Below are positions 17,197 through 24,896 of a stretch of DNA of 64,000 bases, in pieces (within the stretch, counting starts at the first letter, position 1; each line of letters begins with the position of its first letter). Below the pieces are notes generated by a model. It was not told the DNA's origin and searched no databases. It saw nothing but the letters and a program-made list of their open reading frames with translations. This DNA comes from CAXBBB01 sp963793245 (lineage in GTDB: Bacteria; Bacteroidota; Rhodothermia; Rhodothermales; BA12), in the NCBI GenBank assembly GCA_963793245.1, contig CAWBZG010000002.1, positions 1,116,001 to 1,180,000 of the forward strand, written 5' to 3'. A program made the position numbers and the translations under genes.

Positions 17197-18330
17197 ATGC
17201 TTACCTCGTTCGGTCGCGCTCTCGTCGCGTTGTGCCTCTTGCTCGTCGTCACGCCCCAGGCGGACGCGCAGAAACTCGCCAAATACGGCGCCGATTTCCT
17301 GTCGGGAGGTGTAGGCGGACGCGCGCTCGGAATGGGTGGAGCAGCCGTCGCGCTGTCGCAAGACGTGTCCTCGGGGTATTGGAATGCCGCCGGACTGAGC
17401 GGGCTGGACTACCCGGAAATCGGCTACATGCACGTCGAGCGGTTTGCGGGCGTCGTCTCGTTCGACTACGGCAGCGCGGCGTTTCCTCTCAACCAGCAGT
17501 CCACTGTCGGTGTGTCGTTCTTCCGGTCGGGCGTCAACGACATCAAGAATACGCTCGACGCCTGGGATGCCGAACGCAACCAGCCCAAAGCCAACTACGA
17601 GAGCTACATCTCGACGTTCTCGGCTGCCGATTACGCCTTCTTCCTCTCCTACGCCCGCGCCGCGAGCGAGAACCTGTCGCTGGGCGTGACCGGCAAAGTT
17701 ATCCGACGCACCATCGGGCCGTTCGCCGAAGCGTGGGGCTACTCGTTCGACGTAGGCGCGCAGTACCGCATCGGACGCTTGCAACTCGGCCTCAACCTGC
17801 AGGACGTAGCAGGCATGTACCAGAGCTGGACCGTCAACGCCGACGAGTTCAACTCCAACGACGACGTGAACCCGGCGACCGGATCGCCTTACACGTTCTC
17901 TGAGACATTTGGCCAAGAACTGCCGACAGGTGGTACCTACGTCGTACCGCCCGTCGCGCGGCTTGGAACGGGCTACGCGATTCCTTTTGGCACCAGCAGC
18001 CTGACGTTGGGCGCCGACTTCGACCTCGCCTTCGACGGCCAGCAGAACTACGCCTTCAACGCCGGTCCGATGTCGATCCATCCGCGCTTCGGGACCGAGT
18101 TCAACTACAAAAACGTGCTCTCCATCCGAGGCGGCATCGCCCGCATCGCCCCCGGCCCCGGCGACGAGTTGCAGTTCACGCCGACTCTCGGTGCCGGACT
18201 CCAGCTCGCTCAAGTCAACCTCGATTACGGCTTCGGCGACTTCGCCGGTCTCACGTCGGATCTGGGCATGACGCACCGAATCGCCGCCCGCCTGACGCTC
18301 GAACGCCCGTCGTCGGTGCGCTCGCGGTAA
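17197..18330 (+). CDS. PorV/PorQ-type outer-membrane beta-barrel protein
   Basis: 377 residues from the ATG at 17197, which gives a clean signal peptide MLTSFGRALVALCLLLVVTP followed by ADAQ. The mature start SGGVGGRALGMGGAAVALS and SGYWNAAGLSGL is the hallmark of the PorV/UPF0164 group (FadL-like barrels). PorV shuttles cargo of the type IX secretion system in Bacteroidota, but many paralogues exist, so this one cannot be tied to secretion from sequence alone. The alternating beta pattern continues to the terminal strand RIAARLTLERP. No other T9SS gene is nearby. Confidence 0.87.
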   Translation: MLTSFGRALVALCLLLVVTPQADAQKLAKYGADFLSGGVGGRALGMGGAAVALSQDVSSGYWNAAGLSGLDYPEIGYMHVERFAGVVSFDYGSAAFPLNQQSTVGVSFFRSGVNDIKNTLDAWDAERNQPKANYESYISTFSAADYAFFLSYARAASENLSLGVTGKVIRRTIGPFAEAWGYSFDVGAQYRIGRLQLGLNLQDVAGMYQSWTVNADEFNSNDDVNPATGSPYTFSETFGQELPTGGTYVVPPVARLGTGYAIPFGTSSLTLGADFDLAFDGQQNYAFNAGPMSIHPRFGTEFNYKNVLSIRGGIARIAPGPGDELQFTPTLGAGLQLAQVNLDYGFGDFAGLTSDLGMTHRIAARLTLERPSSVRSR

Positions 18331-18386
18331 ACCCTATGAGTGATGGTTGTATCTCCGCGAGGACTTGTCGCCTATCGCTGCAGTTC

Positions 18387-18668
18387 TTATTTGGCCGACA
18401 TCTTGTCAGTGAAGCGATGAAATCTTCGAGTTCGAGGAAGAGTTCCAGATCGACGGTAGCGACGCTGTGTTGTCAATGGGCGAGCGGGTGACTCGTCGGA
18501 GAGGTGATTCGTGTCGGGATGGATCGTCCTGAAGGTGGACACCGGCCTTTCGTGGTAAGCGAGGAAGGCAATCAGGAAGTGAGCTTTTTCGAATCCTTCA
18601 CATGGGTACTCCGGAATGCGATCACTCAGATGTGCGCAGATCATTCGCGACGCTGAGTTGCTGTGCAT
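18387..18668 (-). CDS. Doubtful small ORF in a 650-bp gap
   Basis: A 93-codon frame in the gap between the PorV-like gene and the GNAT (18331-18978). The product is basic and low in hydrophobic order and shows no motif I recognise. The gap has no hairpin, tRNA or repeat that I can see. The ORF may be spurious or a gene remnant, and I list it only so the gap is described. Confidence 0.2.
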   Translation of the reverse strand: MHSNSASRMICAHLSDRIPEYPCEGFEKAHFLIAFLAYHERPVSTFRTIHPDTNHLSDESPARPLTTQRRYRRSGTLPRTRRFHRFTDKMSAK

Positions 18669-18978
18669 AGCGAGTCCGCTCCTTCGAATCGCGTCAGTGA
18701 TCCTAAAGTCGCAGCGAGTCGTATGGTGTCAGGGTGGGCGCGACATCCGGAGCACTGATGCGTGACGGCACGACCAGTGTCGGGCCAGCGTCGATGCGTA
18801 CAACGAAGAGGTTCATCGCTACCTGATCTTGCGAAACGGGATTAAACAATGTGCAAGTGAACGGTCAGTGCAGGCTCGCAAAACGCAAGGCTTGAACGGG
18901 CGCCCAGCTGACTTGGGTAGAGAGGCGGCACACCCGCGCGCAGCCGTCGTAGTTTGCCTGCGTCCCACCACGCCTCCG

Positions 18979-19425
18979 ATGCAGACGACGCACGCCGCCA
19001 AGCTGACTATCGACGAGGTCGGGTTGGAAGCGGTCGATGTGATCCGCGAGATCAACCGGGCGTGCTTTGACGAAGAGCGGATCATCAACACGTTCGAGCG
19101 CGAAGGTCTCCGGATGTTGCTTGCTCGCGTCGGCGGACGGGCAGTCGGCTTCAAGATTGGATACCGCGAGAATCGGTTCAACTTTTACTCGGCCAAGGGC
19201 GGCGTCCATCCCAGCCATCGGCGCAGCGGAGTCGCACGGCTGCTACTCGAACAGATGGAGGACCTGACGCGGGCTGAAGGGTACCGCTACTTTTGCTTCG
19301 ACACGTTTCCGAATCTCCACCCGGGGATGACGGTGCTCGGCTTGGCGAGTGGCTACCGCGTCACGCGCGCCGACTTCAACGCGACGTACCGCGACTTTCG
19401 GCTCCGTTTCGAGAAGCGACTCTGA
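18979..19425 (+). CDS. GNAT-family N-acetyltransferase
   Basis: 148 residues from the ATG at 18979; the 50 upstream codons of the open frame look non-coding. The acetyl-CoA-binding motif is degenerate but visible as VHPSHRRSGVARLLLEQME (Q/RxxGxG/A pattern), preceded by the beta strand GRAVGFKIGYRE and followed by FCFDTFPNLHPGM and VLGLASGYRV. Substrate unknown. It stands alone after a 650-bp gap and is followed by a palindromic repeat. Confidence 0.82.
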   Translation: MQTTHAAKLTIDEVGLEAVDVIREINRACFDEERIINTFEREGLRMLLARVGGRAVGFKIGYRENRFNFYSAKGGVHPSHRRSGVARLLLEQMEDLTRAEGYRYFCFDTFPNLHPGMTVLGLASGYRVTRADFNATYRDFRLRFEKRL

Positions 19426-19519
19426 GCGCTCCGCGCAGGCGAGGCCTAAGGCATCCGGTGAAGGTGGCGGAAGTCGAAGCGATCCCGGAGCACTCGCGCG
19501 CACGAGCTGCATAGACATG

Positions 19520-19547
19520 GAGATCCTTCGACAGGCCGAGGATGACG
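19520..19547. repeat. REP-like palindromic repeat, single copy
   Basis: GAGATCCTTCGACAGG-CCGAGGATGACG is a degenerate copy of the palindromic intergenic repeat also present at 33469-33542, 51206-51243 and 51559-51587 (consensus gagatccttcgacaggctcaggatgacg). It is intergenic between the GNAT and the DUF5989 gene. Confidence 0.7.
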
Positions 19548-19585
19548 CTGTTGGAGCCGTGCATCGCTGAGCTTGCGGGTTGCTA

Positions 19586-19744
19586 TCAAAACAGCGGATA
19601 GATGAACAGCGCGATCGCCTTGCCGGACGCGAACACGATCAGGATGCTGAGCAGCAGCAGCACGACGAGGATGGGGGCGAGCCAGAAGCGTTTGCGGGTG
19701 CGCAAGAACTGCCAGAACTCGCCGACGATGCGGAGTTTGCTCAT
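19586..19744 (-). CDS. DUF5989-type 52-residue membrane protein
   Basis: Frame from ATG 19744 to TGA 19586, 52 codons. The product starts MSKLRIVGEFWQFLRTRKRF, then WLAPILVV and a long hydrophobic helix (about 22-39), ending KAIALFIYPLF. The E-F/L-W-x-F-L-R-x-R-K-x-F-W pattern and FIYPLF end are those I know from DUF5989 proteins, which elsewhere sit beside SxtJ-like membrane proteins and carbamoyltransferases. Neither is here, so this is an orphan. It lies in a gap too small for a normal gene, antisense to the flanking plus-strand genes. Confidence 0.75.
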   Translation of the reverse strand: MSKLRIVGEFWQFLRTRKRFWLAPILVVLLLLSILIVFASGKAIALFIYPLF

Positions 19745-19856
19745 CGGGGACGCAGAAGAGTAGGAGACGGCTTCAAAGTACGAACGCCCGTAACCCTAGC
19801 GGACACGCGCCGTAGGGCCTAAGCATGACCGCCCGCCCCCAACCGACCGTCCACGC

Positions 19857-21101
19857 GTGAACGCCTTTATCTACGAGATTCGCGAGGGGCTGCGCAACGC
19901 CGCCGACTCGATCGGCCAGAACAAGCTGCGCTCGCTGCTCACTACGCTCGGCATCATCATCGGCATCGTCATGGTGACCTCGACGATGACGACGATTAAC
20001 GGGATGGAGCGGGCCTTCGACAAGTCGATGGAGATGTTCGGCACCAACACGTACTACGTCGATCAGAAGCCGTGGATCATCATGTCGGCGGACGAATGGT
20101 TCGAGATGCAGCGGCGACCGATGATGACGTACGACTCGGCCCGGCGCGTTGTCGATGGGGCTGAGCGTAGCGAGAGCATCGCGTATTCCGCCGTAAGCAT
20201 CGACTTCGGCAGCGCGATTCAGTACCGCGACCGGGCCGTAAGCCGGGCGAACGTGACGGCGACGACGCCGACCTATACCGAAATCGCCGACATCGACATT
20301 TCCGAGGGGCGCTACTTCACCGATTTGGAAGAGCAGACCGCTCGCAACGTGGTCGTACTCGGCTCGTCGATTGCCGAGAGCCTGTTTCCTGCCGAACGAG
20401 CCGAGGGCAAGGAAGTCCGCATCCAGGGCGCGCGGTTTACGGTAATCGGCGTGCTCGAGCCGAAGGGCAAGTTTCTGGGCATGTTTTCGGTAGATGAGCA
20501 GTTTCAGATTCCGCTGAGCACGGCCCGCAAGCTGTTCAACACGCAAAACTGGAATTTCCAGGTGAGCCTCAAAGCGCGCGAAGGCATCAGCGAAGTCGCT
20601 GTCGAAGACGAAATCCGCGGCTTCAGCCGAGTCGCGCGTGGCCTCGACGCCCTCGAAGGCGACGACTTTTCCATCAACAAGACCGAAGTCTTCCGCGACC
20701 TGCTCGGCGACACCAAAGCGACGATCTATGGCGTCGGCATTTTTCTGACAGCGCTGTCACTCATTGTCGGCGGCATCGGCGTGATGAACATCATGTTTGT
20801 CTCAGTCAAAGAGCGCACGCGCGAGATCGGGTTGCGCAAGGCCGTCGGCGCCAAAGGGCGGTCGATCCTGCTGCAATTCCTGCTCGAAGCCGTCAGCGTG
20901 TCGCTACTCGGCGGTGTGATCGGGTTGCTCCTCTCGCTACTCACGACGCTGGCGATCAACATGGTCTTTACCGCCTCGCTCTCGCCCGTCATCGTTGCGC
21001 TTGCGCTGGGTGTGTGCGTGGGCGTCGGTGTGACGTTCGGCTTCTTTCCGGCGTGGGGGGCGGCGCGGCAGAAGCCCATCGACGCGCTCCGCTACGAATA
21101 A
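19857..21101 (+). CDS. MacB/FtsX-type ABC transporter permease
   Basis: 414 residues, GTG start. N-terminal helix RSLLTTLGIIIGIVMVTS (about 25-44), a periplasmic MacB-PCD domain (about 48-275), then three helices; the cytoplasmic loop has RTREIGLRKAVGAKGRSILLQFLLEA, the FtsX-family signature. C-terminal GAARQKPIDALRYE is typical. Such permeases act in mechanotransmission or in extruding lipoproteins, peptides or drugs with a LolD/MacB-like ATPase. No ATPase is adjacent. The second permease starts 12 bp downstream, probably forming a heterodimer. Confidence 0.92.
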   Translation: MNAFIYEIREGLRNAADSIGQNKLRSLLTTLGIIIGIVMVTSTMTTINGMERAFDKSMEMFGTNTYYVDQKPWIIMSADEWFEMQRRPMMTYDSARRVVDGAERSESIAYSAVSIDFGSAIQYRDRAVSRANVTATTPTYTEIADIDISEGRYFTDLEEQTARNVVVLGSSIAESLFPAERAEGKEVRIQGARFTVIGVLEPKGKFLGMFSVDEQFQIPLSTARKLFNTQNWNFQVSLKAREGISEVAVEDEIRGFSRVARGLDALEGDDFSINKTEVFRDLLGDTKATIYGVGIFLTALSLIVGGIGVMNIMFVSVKERTREIGLRKAVGAKGRSILLQFLLEAVSVSLLGGVIGLLLSLLTTLAINMVFTASLSPVIVALALGVCVGVGVTFGFFPAWGAARQKPIDALRYE

Positions 21102-21113
21102 CCAATTGACGCT

Positions 21114-22340
21114 ATGAACTTCCGTGAACTGCTCCGCATCGCGACGTCTGCGCTCAGCGCCAACAAACTCCGCTCGGCGTTGACGCTGCTCGGTATGGTG
21201 ATCGGCGTGTTCGCCATCATCGTCTCGGTGACGGCCGTCGAGGTAATCTCTAGCTCGGTCAACAACGCGTTTGAGTCGTTTGGCGCGACGACGTTCGAGG
21301 TCGAGCGGACGTGGGATCTTCAGGTCGAAGGTGGCCGCCGAAGCTGGACAAGTGCGCCCGATCTCACCTATGAGCAGGCCCAACTACTGCGCGAGCGCAC
21401 GACGATGCCTGCCGGTATCAGCCCGGTCGTCAGCGATTGGGGCGTGCGCTACCGATCGGCCAGCGTCAGCACCGAGGCGAGCAAGCAACTCATCGGCTCG
21501 AACGAAGACTGGACCGTCAACAAGAGCTACACCGTCAACCGGGGGCGGACACTGACGGCGGACGACGTACGATTTGGTCGTCCAGTCGTGGTGCTTGGGA
21601 CGGCGCTGGCCGACGAACTCTTTCCGCTCGAAGAAGCGGTCGGCAAAGACGTCAGCGTCGACCGGGGCAAGTTGCGTGTCATCGGCGTGTTCGATGAGAA
21701 AGGCTCGACGATGGGTGGCAACCAGGACGATATCGCCCTGACGCCGATTACGACGCTGTTCCAGATGTACGGGCGCCCCAACCGCGACATCGACATCGAC
21801 GTGCGGGCGGCGTCGATGAAGGTGATGCAGCAGACGCAGGACGAAGTGATCGGCGCATTGCGCGTAATCCGAGGTGTGCGCCCGGGCGAGGAAAACAATT
21901 TCCGCATCGACAGCAATGAAGACGACCGAGAAGAATTTCAGGGCGTCGCATCGGGCGTGACGGTCGGCGGCGCGGCTATCGGACTGCTGACGCTCTTGGC
22001 GGCAGGCATCGGCATCATGAACATCATGCTCGTGTCGGTCGCTGAGCGGACCCGCGAAATCGGACTCCGCAAGTCGCTAGGAGCCAAGAGCCGCGACATT
22101 CTGCGCCAGTATCTAGTCGAGGCCATCATCTTGTGTCAAATCGGCGGGCTGATTGGCGTTGCGCTGGGCGTGGGCGTGGGCAACCTGGTCGCGTTGGTGT
22201 TCGATATGCCTGCCGTCGTGCCGTGGGTATGGGTCGGCGTAGCCGTCGTCGGGGTGACGTTTTTCGCGATGACGTTCGGTGTGTATCCGGCGTGGCGAGC
22301 AGCCAAACTCGATCCGATCGAGGCGCTGCGCAGAGAGTAG
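21114..22340 (+). CDS. MacB/FtsX-type ABC transporter permease (partner)
   Basis: 408 residues with the same architecture as the preceding gene: helix LRSALTLLGMVIGVFAIIVS near the start, a periplasmic domain to about 285, helices with IGIMNIMLVSVAERTREIGL and KSLGAKSRDILRQYLVEA, and the C-terminus WRAAKLDPIEALRRE. The two are clearly homologous but diverged in the periplasmic domain, as expected of paired subunits. The ATPase must be encoded elsewhere. Confidence 0.92.
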   Translation: MNFRELLRIATSALSANKLRSALTLLGMVIGVFAIIVSVTAVEVISSSVNNAFESFGATTFEVERTWDLQVEGGRRSWTSAPDLTYEQAQLLRERTTMPAGISPVVSDWGVRYRSASVSTEASKQLIGSNEDWTVNKSYTVNRGRTLTADDVRFGRPVVVLGTALADELFPLEEAVGKDVSVDRGKLRVIGVFDEKGSTMGGNQDDIALTPITTLFQMYGRPNRDIDIDVRAASMKVMQQTQDEVIGALRVIRGVRPGEENNFRIDSNEDDREEFQGVASGVTVGGAAIGLLTLLAAGIGIMNIMLVSVAERTREIGLRKSLGAKSRDILRQYLVEAIILCQIGGLIGVALGVGVGNLVALVFDMPAVVPWVWVGVAVVGVTFFAMTFGVYPAWRAAKLDPIEALRRE

Positions 22341-22397
22341 CAGCGGTCGGGCTAAGTGAGCAGCGTAGTTTTGGACGACTCATCAACCCACCTTCCG

Positions 22398-23093
22398 ATG
22401 TCCGCTGCCCACGAGCAAAAACAACGCGTCGCCGACGCTGCCGTCGACCTGATCGAGAGTGGAATGACACTCGGCTTGGGGACCGGGAGCACGGCAGCCC
22501 TCGCCATCGCCGCGCTGGGACGCCGCGTCACCGCCGGACTCGACGTGCGCGGCGTGCCGACTTCGTTCGCCTCCGAGCGGCTGGCGCGAGAACACGGTAT
22601 CCCGCTGAGCACGCTGGACGAAACGCCGATTCTCGATTTAGCCTTCGACGGCGCTGACGCGTTCGACGAGTCGACGTTGGCGCTGATCAAGGGGAGAGGG
22701 GCTGCGATGACGCGCGAGAAAATCGTCGCGTCGGCATCTAGGCGATTTGTCGTCCTCGTCGACGCGGGCAAGCGATCCGACTGGTTGGGGGCGGATGTCG
22801 GCGTTCCCGTCGAGATCGTCCCGATGGCGGCGCGCCCCGTTTCGGATCGTCTTCGCGCGTTGGGGGCCGAGCCGCAGTTGCGGATGGGCGAGCGGAAAGA
22901 CGGTCCCGTCGTCACGGACCAGGGATTGTGGATCGTCGACGCGCGTTTTGCCGAGCCGTTCGATCCTGTCGCCGTCAATCGCGCGTTGCTGGACACGCCG
23001 GGCGTATTGGATCACGGTCTGTTTCTGGGCTTGACGACCGATCTGATCGTCGGCGAGGACGACGGTAGCGTGACGCATGTGCGGACCTCGTAG
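22398..23093 (+). CDS. rpiA: Ribose-5-phosphate isomerase A
   Basis: Converts ribose 5-phosphate and ribulose 5-phosphate in the non-oxidative pentose phosphate pathway. 231 residues from ATG 22398 (MSAAHEQKQRVADAA), the usual start; the 14 upstream codons are not family-like. Signatures: LGLGTGSTAALA, DLAFDGADAFDE and KGRGAAMTREKIVA, with the catalytic Asp/Glu/Lys region intact, and C-terminal GVLDHGLFLGL. It ends just before a bidirectional terminator. Confidence 0.94.
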   Translation: MSAAHEQKQRVADAAVDLIESGMTLGLGTGSTAALAIAALGRRVTAGLDVRGVPTSFASERLAREHGIPLSTLDETPILDLAFDGADAFDESTLALIKGRGAAMTREKIVASASRRFVVLVDAGKRSDWLGADVGVPVEIVPMAARPVSDRLRALGAEPQLRMGERKDGPVVTDQGLWIVDARFAEPFDPVAVNRALLDTPGVLDHGLFLGLTTDLIVGEDDGSVTHVRTS

Positions 23094-23115
23094 GGACGTG
23101 ATCCCAAACGCAAAA

Positions 23116-23149
23116 AACGCCGCCCGCGAACAGAGTCGCGAGCGGCGTT
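23116..23149. terminator. Bidirectional intrinsic terminator between rpiA and tonB
   Basis: Arms AACGCCGCCCGCGA and TCGCGAGCGGCGTT form a 14-bp stem with one mismatch and a six-base loop. Read on the minus strand it is followed by a run of T (complement of 23112-23117), so it terminates the minus-strand tonB-like gene; on the plus strand it follows rpiA. Confidence 0.85.
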
Positions 23150-23170
23150 AGAGTCAACCGGCGTGCGGGA

Positions 23171-23854
23171 TTAGCGCAGTCGGAAGGTGACGGGCAGCGT
23201 CATCTGGACCTTGACGGCGCGTCCGCGCTGCTTGCCCGGCTTGAACTTGAGCGTGCGAACGGCCTTGACCGCCTCCTCGTCGCAGCCCGCTCCGATGCCG
23301 CGCACCACGAACGGATCGACGACGTTGCCCTGCTCGTCGACGACGAACTGCACGATCACGCGGCCTTCGACTCCGGCGCGCTTGGCGATCTCGGGATAGG
23401 TGATCGACGACTGCAGGTTGCGCATCGCCTCGGCCTGGTTCGGAATCATCTCCGGCGTCTGCTCGACGATCACGAAGATTTCCGGCTCCGGCTCGGCTTC
23501 CACCTTGGGCGCCGACGGCGGTGGCGGCGGCGGTGGCGGGAGATCGGGCGCGGCGTCGAGGTCGAGTCCGCTGTCGAGGTCGAGGTCGAGTTCTTCGATC
23601 TCTTCTTCGTCCGGCACTTCGACGGGCTGTGGCGGCTTGGGCGGCGGTGGTGGGCGCTCGATCTGCTGCGTCTGTACAATCTCTTCCATCTCGATCATCT
23701 CCTGCTCCTCCATCTGAAACTGTTCGATTTCCTTGCCGCCGGTCTCCCAACGGAAGGCGAGGATGAGCAGAGCGAGCGTGACGATCAGGCCGATTTGGAC
23801 CTTGACGCGGTAGTTCGACTTGATGTCGGCACCGCTATTTTTGTGGACGGGCAT
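23171..23854 (-). CDS. TonB-family energy transducer, copy A
   Basis: 227 residues: cytoplasmic tip, one membrane helix (about 22-38), an acidic, proline-rich periplasmic linker (PPPPPKPPQP, EEEIEELDLDLD, a run of eight prolines) and a C-terminal TonB domain (about 140-227) with YPEIAKRAGVEGRVIVQFVV, GNVVDPFVVRG and AVRTLKFKPGKQRG. It passes proton-motive force to outer-membrane receptors. The last 103 codons are the same at protein level as those of the next gene upstream (copy B). exbB/exbD are not in the window. Confidence 0.9.
   Translation of the reverse strand: MPVHKNSGADIKSNYRVKVQIGLIVTLALLILAFRWETGGKEIEQFQMEEQEMIEMEEIVQTQQIERPPPPPKPPQPVEVPDEEEIEELDLDLDSGLDLDAAPDLPPPPPPPPSAPKVEAEPEPEIFVIVEQTPEMIPNQAEAMRNLQSSITYPEIAKRAGVEGRVIVQFVVDEQGNVVDPFVVRGIGAGCDEEAVKAVRTLKFKPGKQRGRAVKVQMTLPVTFRLR
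23178..23487. repeat. 310-bp repeat, copy 1 (3' part of tonB A)
   Basis: Matches 24004-24313 base for base except one difference (C at 23453, G at 24279), which is synonymous. The two copies are direct repeats 826 bp apart. Identity ends abruptly at the border with the divergent linker. Confidence 0.95.
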
Positions 23855-23996
23855 GAGTGCGAAGTGTGTGAGCGGTTAAGATAGGCAACTGCGAACCTCT
23901 GAAGAAGTCAAACGCGCCGAAGCGACGATTTGGTGCAGCCATCTCTTTAAGGATACGTCAGCGGGCGAAAAGTTGCTCTCGAACGCGAGCATCGGT

Positions 23997-24530
23997 TTAT
24001 CGGAGTCGGAAGGTGACGGGCAGCGTCATCTGGACCTTGACGGCGCGTCCGCGCTGCTTGCCCGGCTTGAACTTGAGCGTGCGAACGGCCTTGACCGCCT
24101 CCTCGTCGCAGCCCGCTCCGATGCCGCGCACCACGAACGGATCGACGACGTTGCCCTGCTCGTCGACGACGAACTGCACGATCACGCGGCCTTCGACTCC
24201 GGCGCGCTTGGCGATCTCGGGATAGGTGATCGACGACTGCAGGTTGCGCATCGCCTCGGCCTGGTTCGGAATCATCTCGGGCGTCTGCTCGACGATCACG
24301 AAGATTTCCGGCTGCGCGTCAGTAGGTGGCACGGGTGGTGTTGGAGCAATCGGCTCGATCTCAATCATCTCACGCATCTCGATCACGTCTCGCGATTCAG
24401 AACGGGCGCTCTGGGCGTCGAAGTAGATGTGCTGCGCGGCGACGAGTAGGATCAGTAGAGCGAGTACCCCGAGGCGGAGTTCAGTGGCGACGGTCATGGT
24501 GCAGAGCGTTTTCCAAAGGACACATCGCAC
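23997..24530 (-). CDS. TonB-family energy transducer, copy B
   Basis: 177 residues: membrane helix at about 14-33 (LGVLALLILLVAAQHIYF), a short linker (IEPIAPTPPVPPTD) without the long acidic and polyproline stretch of copy A, and a TonB C-terminal domain identical to that of copy A from EIFVIVEQTPEMIPN to the end. The shorter linker would span less periplasm, so the two transducers may differ in reach or partner while sharing the receptor-binding end. It starts 143 bp upstream of copy A on the same strand. Confidence 0.9.
   Translation of the reverse strand: MRCVLWKTLCTMTVATELRLGVLALLILLVAAQHIYFDAQSARSESRDVIEMREMIEIEPIAPTPPVPPTDAQPEIFVIVEQTPEMIPNQAEAMRNLQSSITYPEIAKRAGVEGRVIVQFVVDEQGNVVDPFVVRGIGAGCDEEAVKAVRTLKFKPGKQRGRAVKVQMTLPVTFRLR
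24004..24313. repeat. 310-bp repeat, copy 2 (3' part of tonB B)
   Basis: Second copy of the sequence at 23178-23487, one synonymous mismatch in 310 bp. This is far closer than the N-terminal halves of the same genes, pointing to gene conversion or a recent partial duplication. Confidence 0.95.
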
Positions 24531-24533
24531 GCC

Positions 24534-24896
24534 TCATCGTTGCTCTCCTTGGCGAGCAGACCTTCGCTGAACCCACGTCCAGGCGGCCCAGGCTATCAGG
24601 ACGCCGAGTATGTCTGCGATAGCATCGTACACATCTCCGAAGCGTCCGATGGCGACGTAGTGCTGCCAGACCTCGGTTGCGATGCCGAACGCGATGCACC
24701 CCAGCGCGGATGACCACGCCCGGTGTCCCGTCCAGACGAAGATCAGAAAGAGCAAGCCGAAGACAGCGAGATGCACCAGCTTGTCCAGGTTGATCTCGGG
24801 AACGCTCGGAATCCGGTTGCCGGGAATCGACATGATCACGAGCACGAAAAGCGCCCAACTCCAGGCTAGCCAGCGAGAACGGGAAAGAGAGAGCAT
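24534..24896 (-). CDS. VanZ-like membrane protein
   Basis: 120 residues from ATG 24896. About four membrane helices, with the VanZ-type motifs MSIPGNRIP, LDKLVHLAVFGLLFLIF and the C-terminal GRFGDVYDAIADILGVLIAW (the D-x-x-D/N-G-x-G-x-x pattern). Function unproven in most members. Its start overlaps the nnr stop by one base, so it is coupled to nnr. The long upstream extension of this open frame is antisense-like read-through of nnr in another frame and is not coding. Confidence 0.8.
   Translation of the reverse strand: MLSLSRSRWLAWSWALFVLVIMSIPGNRIPSVPEINLDKLVHLAVFGLLFLIFVWTGHRAWSSALGCIAFGIATEVWQHYVAIGRFGDVYDAIADILGVLIAWAAWTWVQRRSARQGEQR

Noticed and set aside
17125..18276. 383-codon minus-strand ORF opposite the PorV-like gene
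   Set aside because: Shadow frame; the plus strand has a signal peptide and PorV motifs, this one nothing.
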